Source: Blastobasis lacticolella
Taxonomy: Eukaryota; Arthropoda; Insecta; Lepidoptera; Blastobasidae
DNA: 64,000 nucleotides
Direction: 5' to 3'
Assembly: GCA_905147135.1 (NCBI GenBank)
Contig: LR990064.1
Span: 13,100,001-13,164,000 of the forward strand
Shown here: positions 20,201-32,078 of the stretch, one piece after another
Position numbering within the stretch: the stretch's first letter is position 1
Layout: each line of letters begins with the position of its first letter
Translations under genes and position numbers: made by a program
The notes under the pieces: model-generated
What the model saw: only the letters and a program-made list of their open reading frames with translations
The model's database searches: none
What the model was told of the DNA's origin: nothing

Positions 20201-20672
20201 TGCTCACCTTTTTTGCTTTTAAATTTAGACGACAAAATGTAGCCAAATGTAATAAGCGCATTACCAAGACGAGTATTGTTTATAACAGGAGTGATATTCT
20301 CCTTAAAACATTCCTTAACAAGATAACCCTTTGACTCAGCGACTCGTTTGTAGAAAACTTAACTACAGAAGCAGCCTTTGCAAGTTTAACTTCATGTTTT
20401 CTGTAATTGTATGTGTAGTAAATGAAATAAAGGGCGAGCAATGTTTGATACTGAACGTAAGAAAACATTAGAGTCAGCGCGGTTGGAATAGGTAGGGCAA
20501 ATGCTGTTTTACATTCAAACTAATAATACTATTTTACTTTATATGTGGCGGTTTGTAAATGGCTCATAGATAAGCTATTTTTTAATGCAGAATGTATTAC
20601 AGCTGTAAAGTACACGAATAAAATAAAATTAAAATCGAATTAATATGTACTCGTAATTGTATTGTATATGTA
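20201..20672. other. Unassigned
   Basis: No gene recognised. Confidence 0.45.
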
Positions 20673-21023
20673 GAGCGTCGGTGGCCGAGCGGTTAGAGTA
20701 TCCGACTCGTAAGCCAGAGGTCGCGGGTTCGAATCCCGCTCCGGCCATGTACCAATGACTGTTTTCTGAGTTATGTACATTAGTTGAATACTAACCGATG
20801 CTCTTACGGTGAGAGAAGACATCGTGACGAAACCTGTACATTTAGACGACTCAATATGTAACCATGATCCAATCTGGTCAGGTTCCCCTAGTGGCAGATT
20901 CACGGAGGTCAAATGGCAGTCGCTCCACTGTAATTATCTAATCTGCCAAATTCTGGATCATGGTCAAGGCGAACTCCGGGCCCTCGTGCGAGAGCACAAT
21001 CAGGACATTGACGCATAGATGAT
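20673..21023 (+). repeat. SINE-A, near full length
   Basis: Best-preserved tRNA-like head: GAGCGTCGGTGGCCGAGCGG, then CGCGGGTTCGAATCCCGCTC, so both RNA polymerase III boxes are intact. The body is complete to GACGCATAGATGAT. It is not a tRNA gene, because the acceptor stem does not pair and the SINE body follows directly. Confidence 0.9.
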
Positions 21024-21117
21024 TATTTATTTTTAGTCGGATAAAAATAACCGCAGTCTGAAGCCCTTACCGCTTCCGCTGTTCAAGGTTGGGACCAGGC
21101 TGTCATTATTATCATCG

Positions 21118-21320
21118 TCCTAGCGCTTATCCCGGCCACTACCAGGGTCCGCTTTCCTACCCATTCTTCTCCACTTCGCTCGGTCTTCGGCATCCTCGCG
21201 TCGTAGGCCGTTGGCTGTCACATCCGTCTCAACGATGTCAATCCATCGCTTCTTTGGTCGCCCACTCTTTCCTGATACCGGCAGGTTCAGACACCTATCT
21301 CCTATTTCCCTGAGGCTCAC
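21118..21320 (-). mobile_element. RTE-like LINE C-terminus (family H)
   Basis: The minus-strand frame includes SGRPKKRWIDIVETDVTANG and REDAEDRAKWRRMGRKADPG, the C-terminal signature of RTE-type endonuclease-reverse transcriptases. It differs from family D. Related plus-strand scraps (RKAETGRGRDKS-like and a GKRTLAKAG-like segment, then GATGATGAT) lie at 24870-24915 and 57036-57090. Confidence 0.8.
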
Positions 21321-21570
21321 ACAGTTGGGATAAGGCTGTAATATTACCTTATTTCATAAAGAGGAACGCCATACATCACAGAAGGCATTACAACTCGGCC
21401 GTATGTTCAGTGGAGATTTACTACAATCAAATCTACATTTGCTACGAGTGCTGTGCCGTTTTTAATAACGCTACGCCATAGCCCGTGTAGCACCTCTACG
21501 CTGCTACGGTTGTGGGATATGGAGAGGGTTTTGATGGGGGACTTCAGTTAGAGGTATGGCGAGAGAAAAT

Positions 21571-21826
21571 ATAAAAAAAAAAAAAAAAAAAATCGTGGAC
21601 TACACACAGCGCCATCTAGCCCCAAACTAGGCAAAGCTTGTGCTATGGGTGCTAGCTAACTGATATACTACTTATATACTTTTAAGTACATACTTATTAT
21701 ACATAGAACACCCAGACCAGTAGCAGAAATTAAAATTCATCCTTAAAATTTCTGCCCTGCCGGGAATCGAACCCGGGACCTCTTGCGTGGCTGACTGGCA
21801 TGTTGACCACCCAGGTAGTCAAATAT
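21571..21826 (-). repeat. SINE-C copy (tRNA-Gly-like)
   Basis: Antisense copy with a long A-run at its left (21571-21591), the CGCCATCTAGCCCCAAACTA block, then the head CCGGGAATCGAACCCGGGAC. Confidence 0.85.
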
Positions 21827-22023
21827 CGTGATGAAACCTGCATATTTAGGCGACTGAATGTGTAATCATGATCCAATTTGGTCAGGTTCCCCTAGTACCA
21901 GGGTCACGGAGATCGGATGGCAGTCGCTCCACTGTTAGTACCTGATCTGCAAAATCCTGGATCATGGTCAAAGCGGACACCGAGGCCCTCATGCGCAAGA
22001 GTATAACCGGGATATTGACGTTA
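21827..22023 (+). repeat. SINE-A copy, head truncated
   Basis: Starts at TATCGTGATGAAACCTGCAT directly after the SINE-C and runs to ATATTGACGTTAA. Confidence 0.85.
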
Positions 22024-22144
22024 ATAGTATAAAACAAAGTCGCTTCTCCCTATGCACCTATATACGCTTAGATCATTTGCTTATATTCATAAAACTATTT
22101 TAAATGACGATGTATGATTATCACTACGAATAAATTAATATGAA

Positions 22145-22345
22145 TAATATGATCTTTTAAACTACGCAACGGATTTTAATGGAGATTTCAACAATAGATA
22201 GAATGATTTAAGAAAGAGGTTTGACAGCTAGAAAAAGGAGGTAAGGAGGGGTAAATTAGGTGTAGGGTAGGTGTAGGATACGTGTAGGGTAGGTGAACTG
22301 CAGGTGTAAGGCCAGGGGTAGGGGTAAGATGCTAAGCGAACGAAG
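22145..22345 (+). repeat. Dispersed repeat E with GTGTAGGGTAG minisatellite
   Basis: Same unit as 4875 and 8803, followed by imperfect tandem GGTGTAGGGTA units at 22258-22330. Confidence 0.7.
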
Positions 22346-23510
22346 TCGCGCAAGATTCCCTAATATTTAAGGCACTAGGTGCCTATCTAAAGAAAAGTCC
22401 GCCTCCACACCAAGTCACCACATACTCACCTCCACCGCGATATTAGAGAAGAGAAAAAATTAAATTCCCATTTGCCTCCGCAAAGGGCTCTTCCAAGATA
22501 TATTGTCCTGTGATTCTACAAAAGCTTTGTCTTGAACCTGTTATCTTGTTTCAGGAGCCCGTTGGCTCTACTAATGAGCTCTACTTTACATGTCTCTACA
22601 AGATTTAGGTTGTAGAGTATGCATACTTTATTTTCTTTAGTTTGTTGGGTGTTTGTTACTCTTTCATCCGCTACGCATTTCTTTCGGCCGCATCGTCACT
22701 AACCACCAGGTGAGATGAAGGTCAAATGACTGGCTAGTGTATTATATTTTTATATATTAGTTTACAATTTATAATAATATGTATGTAGGTATAGGTTTTA
22801 TCTTTGTCTATATTTTTGATCTGTTTATTTTGTATTTATGTTGTTTGTGTATTTATAAATATGGGCCTTAGTTGCCTGAAATACAGGAATAAATAAAATA
22901 AATTAATTTAAAAAAATAGGTAAACAAATTTTGATTTGAAGACAGAATGTAGTAGAAAAGCAATAAAAATAAAAAATATACGGCGCTACCAACTTTTTTC
23001 TACTCTTTCTATTTCTATCAATTTGAAGTAATGCCTTAGAAATTCACATAGAAAATAATCATAGAAAATCACAATAAAAATTATCTTGAAAATAGTTCAT
23101 ATTTATTCTCAAATACTTTTTCAAAGTAAAACCTTGACGAATAAGAGAAATATCAAAAATCAATTTAATTATTTGTTTCTCTATTTCACAAGTTTTATTT
23201 ACCAAATAGAAAAAAGTTTTTTGACCTACTTCCCAGAATCTCATTTTATGAGAGAACGTATGTTTATAGTAAGTTTCCCGCATAACTAGCATATATATCA
23301 CTTGCTATGACGATCACTATTGCTTACGCCAATAGATCACTATGCTTTGACAAATGCGTGAATACAATTATAGGCTGGGAGCTTGTGGTATTAATAGTTG
23401 GTAATGTGTGATGAAGGATGTGACTGTAGTAAAAAATATCAAGATGTCTTTGACAGCTGTCATCATATTTTTCATTAAAATGCCACTTATATGATGTTCA
23501 GTGGTGTTTT
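22346..23510. other. Unassigned AT-rich stretch
   Basis: No gene recognised. Overlapping frames on both strands at 23059-23301 are AT-rich without domains. Confidence 0.45.
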
Positions 23511-23692
23511 GACGACCTGGTTGGTTCAGTTTGTTAACATACCGATCTGCCACGCAGAGGTCCCGGGTTTAATTCCTGGCCGGGCAGAATTTTAAGTAGT
23601 TTGTCAATTATCTAACACTCATAACACAAGCTTACTGGTAACTTTGGGGCTAGATGGCTCTGTGTGAATTATCCAAACATATTTATTTATGT
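23511..23692 (+). repeat. SINE-C copy (tRNA-Gly-like)
   Basis: GACGACCTGGTTGGTTCAG, CTGCCACGCAGAGGTCCCGG, then the body to the GGGGCTAGATGGC block and TTTATTTATG. Confidence 0.85.
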
Positions 23693-23837
23693 AAGTTTGT
23701 ATTTATATAGAGCGTCTTCCTCGTCGCACGGGTGTGAGTAAATAAAAAGTCGAAACTCACCCGGTCCATTATTATTATTATTATTGATGGATACACTAGC
23801 AGCTAATGCTGATACGTGTATATCACTGCACTTTAAA

Positions 23838-24026
23838 TTGTTACTGATAAAACTTGTCCAGTCTATTTTTAAAAGAGTTCACTGATGGAGCGCTTATTAC
23901 GTCTTCGGGTAATTTATTCCACTCCAAACATATGCGATTGGACATGAAGTGTTTTCTGGGATTACTTGTACACACGGAGCTATCGAGTTTCAGTGAGTGG
24001 CCTCTCAGATGGTGGTTCTTACCCAC
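23838..24026 (-). mobile_element. LINE ORF2 C-terminus (CR1/L2-like)
   Basis: The minus-strand frame LRGHSLKLDSSVCTSNPRKH, then CLEWNKLPEDVISAPSVNSF and KNRLDKFYQ followed by a stop. The RGHSLKL and WNKLP blocks close many CR1/L2-type reverse transcriptases. Only the terminal 60 codons remain. Confidence 0.75.
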
Positions 24027-24038
24027 TTTGTACTACAC

Positions 24039-24289
24039 TCATCATCGTCACAGCCAGACTTAGGGTCTCTCCCGTGAGAGGGGAAGTTATTGCCATAATC
24101 TCCACGCTCGGCAGGCGGGTTTGAGATCGCAGTGTCATAAATATAATAATGGAAAACGCTGCTGCCCATTTTCCTGCCTACGGAGACTCTAGATCTTTTG
24201 CCTCGAAAACAATAGTCGCCTTGTACGACACCCACGAGTGTAAGGGGTTGGTGCTATTCTACTCTGCCGGACACCACACGGCCATCAGG
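24039..24289 (-). repeat. SINE-B copy
   Basis: Complete antisense copy, from the ATCATCGTCACAGCC tail to CTCTGCCGGACACCACACGG. Confidence 0.85.
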
Positions 24290-24637
24290 CACCACACGTC
24301 TAACGGTACTCAATAGGTACTTATTGTGTCTCCAAAATTATTCTATACCATTATTTTTCTATTTTTCCTACCATTCTTATAGTTCCTCGCTCCATAATCC
24401 GTACTATAAATAAACTAGTGTCAATACAGACGTCGAGCTCCCACGCTACAATCCAATCCATCTGCAGACAAGAAGCTTAGCTCAACTAAATCTCAAAGAT
24501 AGAAAATAAAATAGACATTCTGTTTATCCGGTTTTTCTCTAGACAAACATCCGCGGAACAAGGTCAGGTGCTGTTGAAAATGCAATGTTTTGCGTTAGAG
24601 TGGGATGTAAAATTTTAATTTTCTTCTTGTTAGTGTT
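24290..24637. other. Unassigned
   Basis: No gene or repeat recognised. Confidence 0.45.
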
Positions 24638-24800
24638 TTTTGACGCAGCGTGGGTAGGCTTCCCACAAGGTGGACCGACGACCTAATAAAGATCGCAGGT
24701 ACCAGCTGGATGCTGGAGGCACAGGACCGGCTTTTGTGGAGATCTCTGGGGGAGGTCTATGCCCGGCAGTGGGCGTCTTTCGGGTGATGTGATGATTGTT
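24638..24800 (+). mobile_element. RTE-like LINE 3' end (family D)
   Basis: GACGCAGCGTGGGTAGGCTT to TGGGCGTCTTTCGGGTGATG; same segment as 6395-6660, 5'-truncated. Confidence 0.8.
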
Positions 24801-25119
24801 TTGTGATGTTGAATATGTATTATGTATTTATAGTATTGAATTTTAGAGTATATTATTAGGAATATGAGTAGGAAAGCGGAAACTGGCAGAGGCCGGGATA
24901 AGAGCTAAGACGATGATGATCATGATTTATAGTATTGTATTTAAGTGATATAGATTTATTAGTATTGTTGAAATTATGTCACAGCAATGGTCTGTAGAAC
25001 AGACTTACCTGTCTCCTCCAACATATAAGTTTCCTAGAGTATATTTTGTTTACTAAGTATCTAGGGTTGTCAGGAAGAAATCGATTTAAGCGATAAGGAC
25101 GCCGGTTACTTTTTATTTT

Positions 25120-25718
25120 TTCCTTTATTTAGCATTATAAACGAAAACTGTCAGATATTAATCACTGGTGACATCAACATTGACATTCTAAAATCGTCCA
25201 AATATAAAAATGAGTTATTTGACATATTAAATCGATATAAATTAAAGTCTTTAGTCCGATTTCCTACTAGAATCCAGGGTGAGTCTAGAACTTGCCTCGA
25301 TCATGCTTTTTCGGACTTGGATGTCATTAAATCATCTCCTTTACAATTAGGAATTGGTGACCACCTTGCTGTTTGTTTCAGTATATCTGTCTCAAAACCA
25401 ATCACAGGCACTAAGCATGTAATTAAAAGATTGACATCTAATAACAATATTAATAAATTTATAATGACAATTAAACACTATGACTGGTCCAGCACCAACA
25501 ATATATTAGAAACATTTACCAAACTATTTGACAATTTCTGTAGGCTTAAGAAAGTTCAACACCGCACTAGATACCAAGTATGGTGCAATAATGATACAAA
25601 ATCTTCCAGTCAATTTTTACAACTTGTATCAATGTACGCACAACATTTTCCTTTGAATAAGGAATTAAAACAATTCTACTTGAGTTGTAAAAGTAATGTA
25701 TTATTTGTATATGCATAA
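25120..25718 (+). mobile_element. LINE endonuclease-domain fragment with intact frame
   Basis: A single open frame without stops from about 25122 reads ILITGDINIDILKSSKYKNE, then RFPTRIQGESRTCLDHAFSD and LGIGDHLAVCFSI. GDINIDIL, the CLDHAF block and the GDH motif are the catalytic-core signatures of the apurinic-like endonuclease of CR1/L2-type LINEs. There is no reverse transcriptase downstream; the frame ends at 25718 and AATAAA follows at about 25722. The start is unknown since the 5' end is truncated. Confidence 0.7.
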
Positions 25719-25992
25719 GCAATAAAGAGTTTTCATTCATTCATATATTTTTTCTCGTAATGTGCGAAACTATGAGGCTTAACAAGAAAAACGACTTATA
25801 TTTTATCCTTCCCTTATAGACGAGAGATAAATTAGAATAGCTTGTTTGGTGCCTGCAAGATTGTAAATATTTATTAAGCAATATAGATTTCCTTACTTCA
25901 AGTAAAGCTAAAACAACGCTTTAATAAAAGTTTCTAGTAGGAACGTGTTTTTAGTTAACTAAAAGCGCTTGCCTATTACGAGGTCCATCCTC

Positions 25993-26238
25993 GACGACCT
26001 GAGTGGTTCAGTGGTCAACATGCCGTCTGCCACGCAAGAGGTCCCGGGTTCGATTCCCGGCCGGGCAGAAATTGAAATGATGAATTTTAATTTCTGTTAC
26101 GGGTCTTCGTGGTCTATGTATAATAAGTATGTATTTAAAAGTATATAAGTAGTTTATCAGTTATCTAGCACCCATAACACAAGCTTTGCTTACTTTGGGG
26201 CTAGATGGCGCTGTGTGAATTTGTCCACGATTATTTAT
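25993..26238 (+). repeat. SINE-C, near full length (tRNA-Gly-like)
   Basis: The head reads CGACCTGAGTGGTTCAGTGG, then CTGCCACGCAAGAGGTCCCG and GGTTCGATTCCCGGCCGGGC. Both Pol III boxes and a GCC anticodon-like triplet match eukaryotic tRNA-Gly(GCC) closely from the D-arm to the T-arm. The 5' acceptor strand does not match and a 170-bp body follows, so it is a SINE, not a tRNA gene. Confidence 0.9.
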
Positions 26239-26327
26239 TTATTTATCCTGGCAGAAGCCAGGATTGACCGCTTGGATAATTATGATGATGATGATGTCCG
26301 AAAATGGTTAAACAATTCCTAAATGTA

Positions 26328-26368
26328 TGAAAATGAAAATGAAAATGAAAAATGAAAATGAAAAAGTA
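26328..26368 (+). repeat. (ATGAAA)n microsatellite
   Basis: About six imperfect copies. Confidence 0.8.
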
Positions 26369-26439
26369 TTTATTGAATTAGGATTACGTTAATTAATCTC
26401 TTTTCAAAAGTCAAAAATCTAAGGGAAAACAAAGGGAAG

Positions 26440-26570
26440 TTAAGCGAGCTCATCGGTATGACTCGATGATGACCTATGCATTAATGGGCGACAACTACCG
26501 CTTACCATCAGGTGAGCTATGTCTACTCAACGTCTGCTCGTTTGTCATTGAGTGGACAAATGCTAAAAAA
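26440..26570 (+). repeat. Dispersed repeat X
   Basis: GGGCGACAACTACCGCTTAC, CATCAGGTGAGC and GCTCGTTTGTCA; also at 40490-40640 and 43520-43670 in the same orientation and at 6105-6215 inverted. Probably the 3' end of a LINE or SINE. Confidence 0.6.
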
Positions 26571-26859
26571 AATGCAATGTTACCTTACAAAACCGGTTTA
26601 AACGGTTAGAGCCTAAACCGTTTCCAACAAAAACAGCGACGTACAGTTTTTCAAGCGGATTCTTTATTTTCACACCCTAGGCTAACCGAGTTCGGAATGC
26701 ACGTTGTTTGGTGCCACAGCAATTGCTGTCAGAGCTCATGGGGTTAAAAGAAAAAAAAGCAGACACGATACAGTACTAACACCCCTGTTTCCCGGTTCCC
26801 TACCCTCACTCATGGTACAAACTGTCCAAGAAACAGGTAATCGACAGACTACGTTTTTA

Positions 26860-26945
26860 TATGTTATAGGGCTGACACGCTCGCCTGCGGGCCACCTGAT
26901 GGAAAGTGGTCAGCGCCGAATATGGACATCAGCAATACCAGGGCA
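26860..26945 (-). mobile_element. LINE-A 3' fragment
   Basis: GCGGGCCACCTGATGGAAAG, then GGACATCAGCAATACCAGGG. Confidence 0.75.
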
Positions 26946-26963
26946 ACGTTTAAAATCCTATTC

Positions 26964-27262
26964 AATAATCTTGTGCCAATTTCCGGGTAGTGCTTTCGAG
27001 CCCGACCCCGGGACCGGCCTTGATTATGATCCAGAGTTTAGCAGATCAGATAATTACAGTAGAGCGAAATCCATTAAATCTCCGCGACCCTGTTAAAAAG
27101 GGGAATCGGACCAGATTGGATCATGCTTACGCTTGAGTGAGCAGGTTTCATCACGATATTTTCCCTCACTGTAAGAGCATCGGTAGTGTTCAACTAATGT
27201 ACCTAACTCAGAAAAGAGTCATAGTATTTGGCGGCGCTGGTGTTCGAACCCGGTACCTCTCA
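26964..27262 (-). repeat. SINE-A copy
   Basis: Antisense, from the 3' end (AATCTTGTGCCAATTTCCGG) to the head region GTTCGAACCCGGTACCTCTC. The 130-codon frame across it is not a gene. Confidence 0.8.
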
Positions 27263-27474
27263 GGTAACGTAGTCATCATTAAATAAATATGCTTCCACAT
27301 AATGTTTTTTTTTTTTTTTTGTACTATGTTGGTAGGGTAAACATATTGAAGGCATAGAGAGTGCAAACCTTCGCCAACAAACTGTTTTACAGTTTGGCGA
27401 ATTATACAAATAAATACCAATGTACCACATTTATGATAAATAAATTAAAACAAACTCTCGCGGTTACAATCACA

Positions 27475-27690
27475 CATTTTAAAGGTATGTTCCGGATTTC
27501 CTACCGCGTATCTTTGCTTCGCTTCCTTTGTACCTTTGTTACGGCCGCTTAATCGCTAACCGACACCGCCTGGCGCTCGCAGCTCTCCAGTCGTCCATGA
27601 CCATGACGCATACAACTGCGTCGAAATATCGGTCAAATCGTAAACAAAGGTACGTGATTGGAAACCAGAAACATACCTTTTAAATATATG
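27475..27690. mobile_element. Inverted-repeat element, diverged
   Basis: TTTTAAAGGTATGTTCCGGA at the left is mirrored by the right end AAACATACCTTTTAAATAT, with imperfect pairing continuing over about 40 bp including the (C)TTTG segments. Non-coding. Confidence 0.5.
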
Positions 27691-27706
27691 CTTGGATTAT
27701 TAAACA

Positions 27707-27892
27707 AAGATTGTGTTATGGGTGCCAAAAAACTGGTAAACTACTTATATATTTTTAGTACATACTTATTACAGACCCGTAACAGAAGTTGAAACTCATC
27801 ACTTCAAATTTCATCCCGGCCGGGAATCAAAATCGGAACCTCTGCGTGGCAGACCCAAGATGTTAACCAACTGAACCGCTCAGGTCGTCAAG
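27707..27892 (-). repeat. SINE-C copy (tRNA-Gly-like)
   Basis: Antisense; body then head with CCGGCCGGGAATCAAAATCG and CTGAACCGCTCAGGTCGTC. Confidence 0.85.
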
Positions 27893-28289
27893 TAGTCTCA
27901 GTGAGACTATGGTGACATATTCAGGCATATTCTTTTCAGCTCTATTGTATTAGAAAATAGTATAAAATGCGTGTATGTTTATGCCACTCGTCTAACATTG
28001 TGATTCTATTGTTGGGCCACGAGTGTATACCGCCACTCAACTATTTGCAACGGCACGATTCCTTTTAAAACCGGTTTAGGTCGGATTCTTCCGGATCAAT
28101 CAGGTAGGGCACGCATACAAACAGCTGATCGACCCTTTTCCGGTTGCTTTTCTGTCCCTAATTTACTTGGCCTATTTACGACTGTATGGAAATTTGTACC
28201 TCATTAGTTTAGATAAGGGTTCTTTCTGTGTATACAATTTTTGTTTGTTTATAATCTAGGGAAGCAAACAAGCAAGCGAATGCAGATCC
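27893..28289. other. Unassigned
   Basis: No gene or repeat recognised. Confidence 0.45.
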
Positions 28290-28512
28290 GGACAACTCAG
28301 CCTATATGACCAATAACGTTGAGCGATATGTCATTCTCAAAGATTTTTAATTTTATACAACTTTACAATTCTCGAATCGCTGTGAGATGAAAGGTATAAT
28401 CAATTGAATTACACTTAATGTTGTACTGGAAAATGCAACCTATATTGTGACCAATAACATTGATCGATATGCCGTTCGAAAAGATTTTTAATTTTCTACA
28501 ACTTATGCTATG
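28290..28512 (+). repeat. Minisatellite M, two diverged units
   Basis: Two units of about 145 bp, each with CCTATAT.TGACCAATAAC and GA.CGATATG.C.TT plus GATTTTTAATTTT.TACAACTT. The same unit occurs three times at 44062-44430. Confidence 0.75.
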
Positions 28513-28654
28513 GCTAAAACTCTCGAATCACATCAATGGCTCATCGCGATAGAGAAATTCGATTAGTATCAAAATACGAAACGGTCACCTACCGTTTGCA
28601 TTGGTTGCGTTGATTAACTTTTATTATCTCAATCGATGTTACTGGACTGGAGCA

Positions 28655-28875
28655 GTTATTGGTTAACGAGTTGGACTCGTAGGCAACAATTGAACACTAA
28701 CCGATGTTCCTACGGTGAGGGAAAACATTGTGAGGAAACCTGTACATTTAGACGACTGAATATGGTAACCATGGTCAGGTGTCAGTTGCTCCACTGTAAT
28801 TACCATATCTGCCAATCCTAGATCATGGTCAAAGGGGACCCCGGCCCTCGTACGCGAGGGCACAACCCTCCTGGA
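28655..28875 (+). repeat. SINE-A copy with internal deletion
   Basis: The head is degraded (TTGGTTAACGAGTTGGACTC); the middle of the body (TCCAATCTGG to GGTCACGG) is deleted. Confidence 0.75.
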
Positions 28876-29001
28876 TGATCGAATGTAATGCCTTTACAAT
28901 TCCCTTAAATGTTATTAAACTAAAGACTTACGACTATGACCGTAATCTATTACATATAATAAAACAGTAAAAACAGTGTCTGTACATTGATTATATTTTC
29001 A

Positions 29002-29440
29002 TTTTTTTTTTTTTTTTTTATGTTATACGGCAGACAAACAGGCAAGCGGGCCACCTGATGGAAAGTGGTCACCGCCGGCTGTAGACATCAGCAACACCAG
29101 AGGAGTCACTAATGCGTTGCCCGCCTCTGAAGAGACCTCTAATATACCTCTTGAACGATCCCATGTCATTGTCCAAAGGAAACACTGTGGCTGGGAGCTC
29201 ATTCCACATCCGAATCGTACGAGCGAGAAACGTTCTTTCGAACCTTCGCGTCGTGACCAACAGAGGGTCTACGTAGTGAGGATGAGTACCAAGCCCACGG
29301 CGGGTGGTGCGATGGCGGAATTGTGCTGTGGGCACCAGATCGAAAAGTTCCTCGGAACACTCCCCACTGTACAGCCGATAGAACACACACAGGGAGCCAA
29401 AGTCCCTTCGGTTTGCCAGGGGTTCCAACTTGCGTGTTAG
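29002..29440 (-). mobile_element. LINE-A 3' end with C-terminal coding
   Basis: The minus-strand frame contains PLANRRDFGSLCVFYRLYSG, LGTHPHYVDPLLVTTRRFER and RMWNELPATVFPLDNDMGSF. It is near-identical to the copy at 44742-45385 and collinear with 62390-62790. T-run at 29006-29019 marks the poly-A end. Confidence 0.9.
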
Positions 29441-30290
29441 TATTTACAAAAAAATGTTTCATTTTTTAAATAAATAGTAATAAAATAAGAATTTTTAAAA
29501 AATTTGTTGTCTGTTTGTACACGCTAATCTGGATATTATTTTTTGTAAAGCAATTAAACTTGGGCAACATATATGGTATGATTAATTTTGGAAACTGGAA
29601 CACCTGATATAGAACCATAACAGACCAGCTAAACTTTAAGAAATATGGAAATCGCGCCAATTTAATGGGGTTCGGACAGTTTGGTAGTTCGGCGTCCAAC
29701 TTAAAATTGAGATCACGTTACGTCTAATTCGGTTGGGTAGAACCAGATATACAGCTTGACCTCTCCGTAGCTTTCATACTTCCTAATGTCATTTAAAATG
29801 GTTGCACGGAAAAAACATAAACTGTCCCAAAAACTTTCCACGCGAATAAAGTCGCGTGCAAAAGTTATATTTAAATAAATTACAAAATAGGCTCATAACA
29901 GGAAAAGGTGAATAAACATACATTACATGAACAAAGGTCCATTTTCATATGTGTAACTATAACATGGGGCAAAAGCTTTTGTTATGCAAATGAAGCTTTA
30001 GTTTGAGCTTTTTGGTCAGTGTAAACTTAAATTGAATTAGGTTTTCCCTCGGCTTCTGCTGTACATATGACAATAGAATTAATAAGTTACGTATTTGACA
30101 TAATAATTCATGTTTTTAAAACTTATTGAAAACAACATATAGTTTTTAAAACAGAGGAGAGTCCTGGAACTGGGTCGGTGCCAGTTTCGCACTTTGAGTC
30201 TAGCTAGGCAAACGTTCAACACCGGAACGACCACGCCACTACAATTGTCACCCCGTAATAATATACCTATATATTAAAGTAAAAAAAAAT
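29441..30290. other. Unassigned
   Basis: AT-rich; no gene or repeat recognised. Confidence 0.45.
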
Positions 30291-30545
30291 CATCCTGGCG
30301 TTAATGTCCCGGTTGTGCTCTCGCGCACGAGGGCCTGGGGTCCGCCTTGACCATGATCCAGGATTTGGTAGGTCAGGTTATTACAGTGAAGCGACTGCCA
30401 TCTGACCTCCGTATCCCTGCTACCATATTTGATCATGGCTATACATTCAATTGCAAATATGCACGTTTCGTCACGATGTTCTCCCTCACCGTAAGAGCAT
30501 CGGTACGCATTAAACTACCAACTAGGTACATAGTTAAGGTAGTAC
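30291..30545 (-). repeat. SINE-A copy with internal deletion
   Basis: Antisense, CATCCTGGCGTTAATGTCCC to the CTACCAACTAGGTACATAG part; a block is lost after CCTGCTACCA. Confidence 0.8.
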
Positions 30546-31487
30546 ACAATAGAAAAACCCTTTAACTTATAAGGGCGTGTATACACGTGCGACGCAACTT
30601 CGTCCTCAAGCACTCTTGGGGAGGCAATTCAGAAGAATTAGAACAACCAACTTATATCCGTCGGCTTAAGGACCTCTGGTGGGGATATAGTGATGGGAGT
30701 ACGCGGAAAACCATCGTCATGTTGTAGGTACTGTCTTAGGCGCTGTCCTAAGGGGGCGATTAGGGGGCAGAAGGTTAGAGCCAATGAACCGTATTAAAAA
30801 GTAACTGAAATTGATCTTCGACAATATACGACTGCCCAAGAAAGTCGAGAAATATTATATATTTCAATATCGTTATTAATGAAGATATGTTGTCGAATTA
30901 TTAAAAAAGACACATTTGGCCAGCTAGAGTTGTATTTTGTCGAAAAGTGAACCAGACTTTACTTTGATCCCTATTTGGAAATTGCCTTGTGGGCCCTACA
31001 CTTTCACCACACACTTTGCTTTGTTATGTTCATACTATTCCCTTCCATTGATTAATGGCTGGAAATCAAATAGAGTTTTCAGTTGCGTGTTTTCTACCGT
31101 GGGGTATTAAACCTGCTCAACAATTGTGTAGATAATGGCAAACCTCGGTGGAGGAAGAGATTTGGGCCAGAAGTAGACATAACTAGTATTTTCATTTTCA
31201 TTATTATTTATAGTATTTTTGAACCGTTCGAATCCGTATTCGATTCGTGTGCGAATTAGTTACCAATATCTGTCATACACATTGTAACTTACCACGGCTG
31301 TAAGAGAGATAGGTAGCTATTTCAAATACGGCGCCTGGGACTGTTGATTAAATAGAATATAAGAATAAGAAAAACACGACATTTTGTAACATAGAAGAAA
31401 AGAAAAAGTGCACTTTAATTAACAAACATCAAACAAAAGCAAAATTAAATAAAAAGCTAGCACAGTATCAATGCGTATATAAAATAA
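30546..31487. other. Unassigned
   Basis: No gene or repeat recognised. Confidence 0.45.
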
Positions 31488-31680
31488 ATGGTGTGTATTT
31501 CGTGCGCTGGCTCAGCGACCCAAAGTGGATCTTGGCCTCCGACACTAGAGATCGCCATTTCTTCCTGTCCTGCGCCATCTCCTGCCAATCGAGGATTCCT
31601 AGTGCGTTCAGGTCGTTCAAAACGGTAGGCGTGGTCGGTAGATAAATGGTCTGTGGTACCTCACTCAGCATTTTAGGAAA
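31488..31680 (-). mobile_element. RTE-like LINE C-terminus (family I)
   Basis: The minus-strand frame has VLNDLNALGILDWQEMAQDR and KKWRSLVSEAKIHFGS, resembling the end of RTE-type endonuclease-reverse transcriptases in which (D)W.EMAQDR.KWR precedes the stop. A third RTE lineage beside families D and H. Confidence 0.7.
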
Positions 31681-32078
31681 CTCCGCTGTTAAGACTTATT
31701 TCATCCGCTGCCGCTTAACGCTATCGCCTATCACAACACCGCAGCCCTTCAGAAACAATAGGAGTAGACTGAACAGTCCTTGACAAAGTAGCGACTAACG
31801 ATTTGGGAAGAAAAATTATTGAGTTATTACCGTTTTATTAGCAATAATAGTTTGTGATATATTATTATTATTATTACATATTTGGCAAGTGTTCGAGGTT
31901 CAAATGTTTTGCAACTTATTTCGTATTGGTTTGATAATAATAAATATGATTGCAAGAAGTTTGGGAAAGAGCTTTGCTGTGATTGAAGTACGCAGATTGG
32001 GTTTTCTTTATTTGAAGAGATTTGTTGTTCAATACTTGATGTGCTGTGTTTTTATTATTACTGCTATTTCTTATATTG
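31681..32078. other. Unassigned
   Basis: Contains a short (ATT)n run at 31860-31878. No gene recognised. Confidence 0.45.

Noticed and set aside
20673..20748. Possible tRNA gene (A and B boxes intact)
   Set aside because: The acceptor stem does not pair and the conserved SINE-A body follows directly; the same head occurs in many copies.
25993..26070. Possible tRNA-Gly(GCC) gene
   Set aside because: D-arm to T-arm match well, but the 5' acceptor strand does not and a SINE body is attached.
26704..27096. 130-codon plus-strand reading frame
   Set aside because: Built from a LINE-A tail and SINE-A sequence read in the wrong sense.
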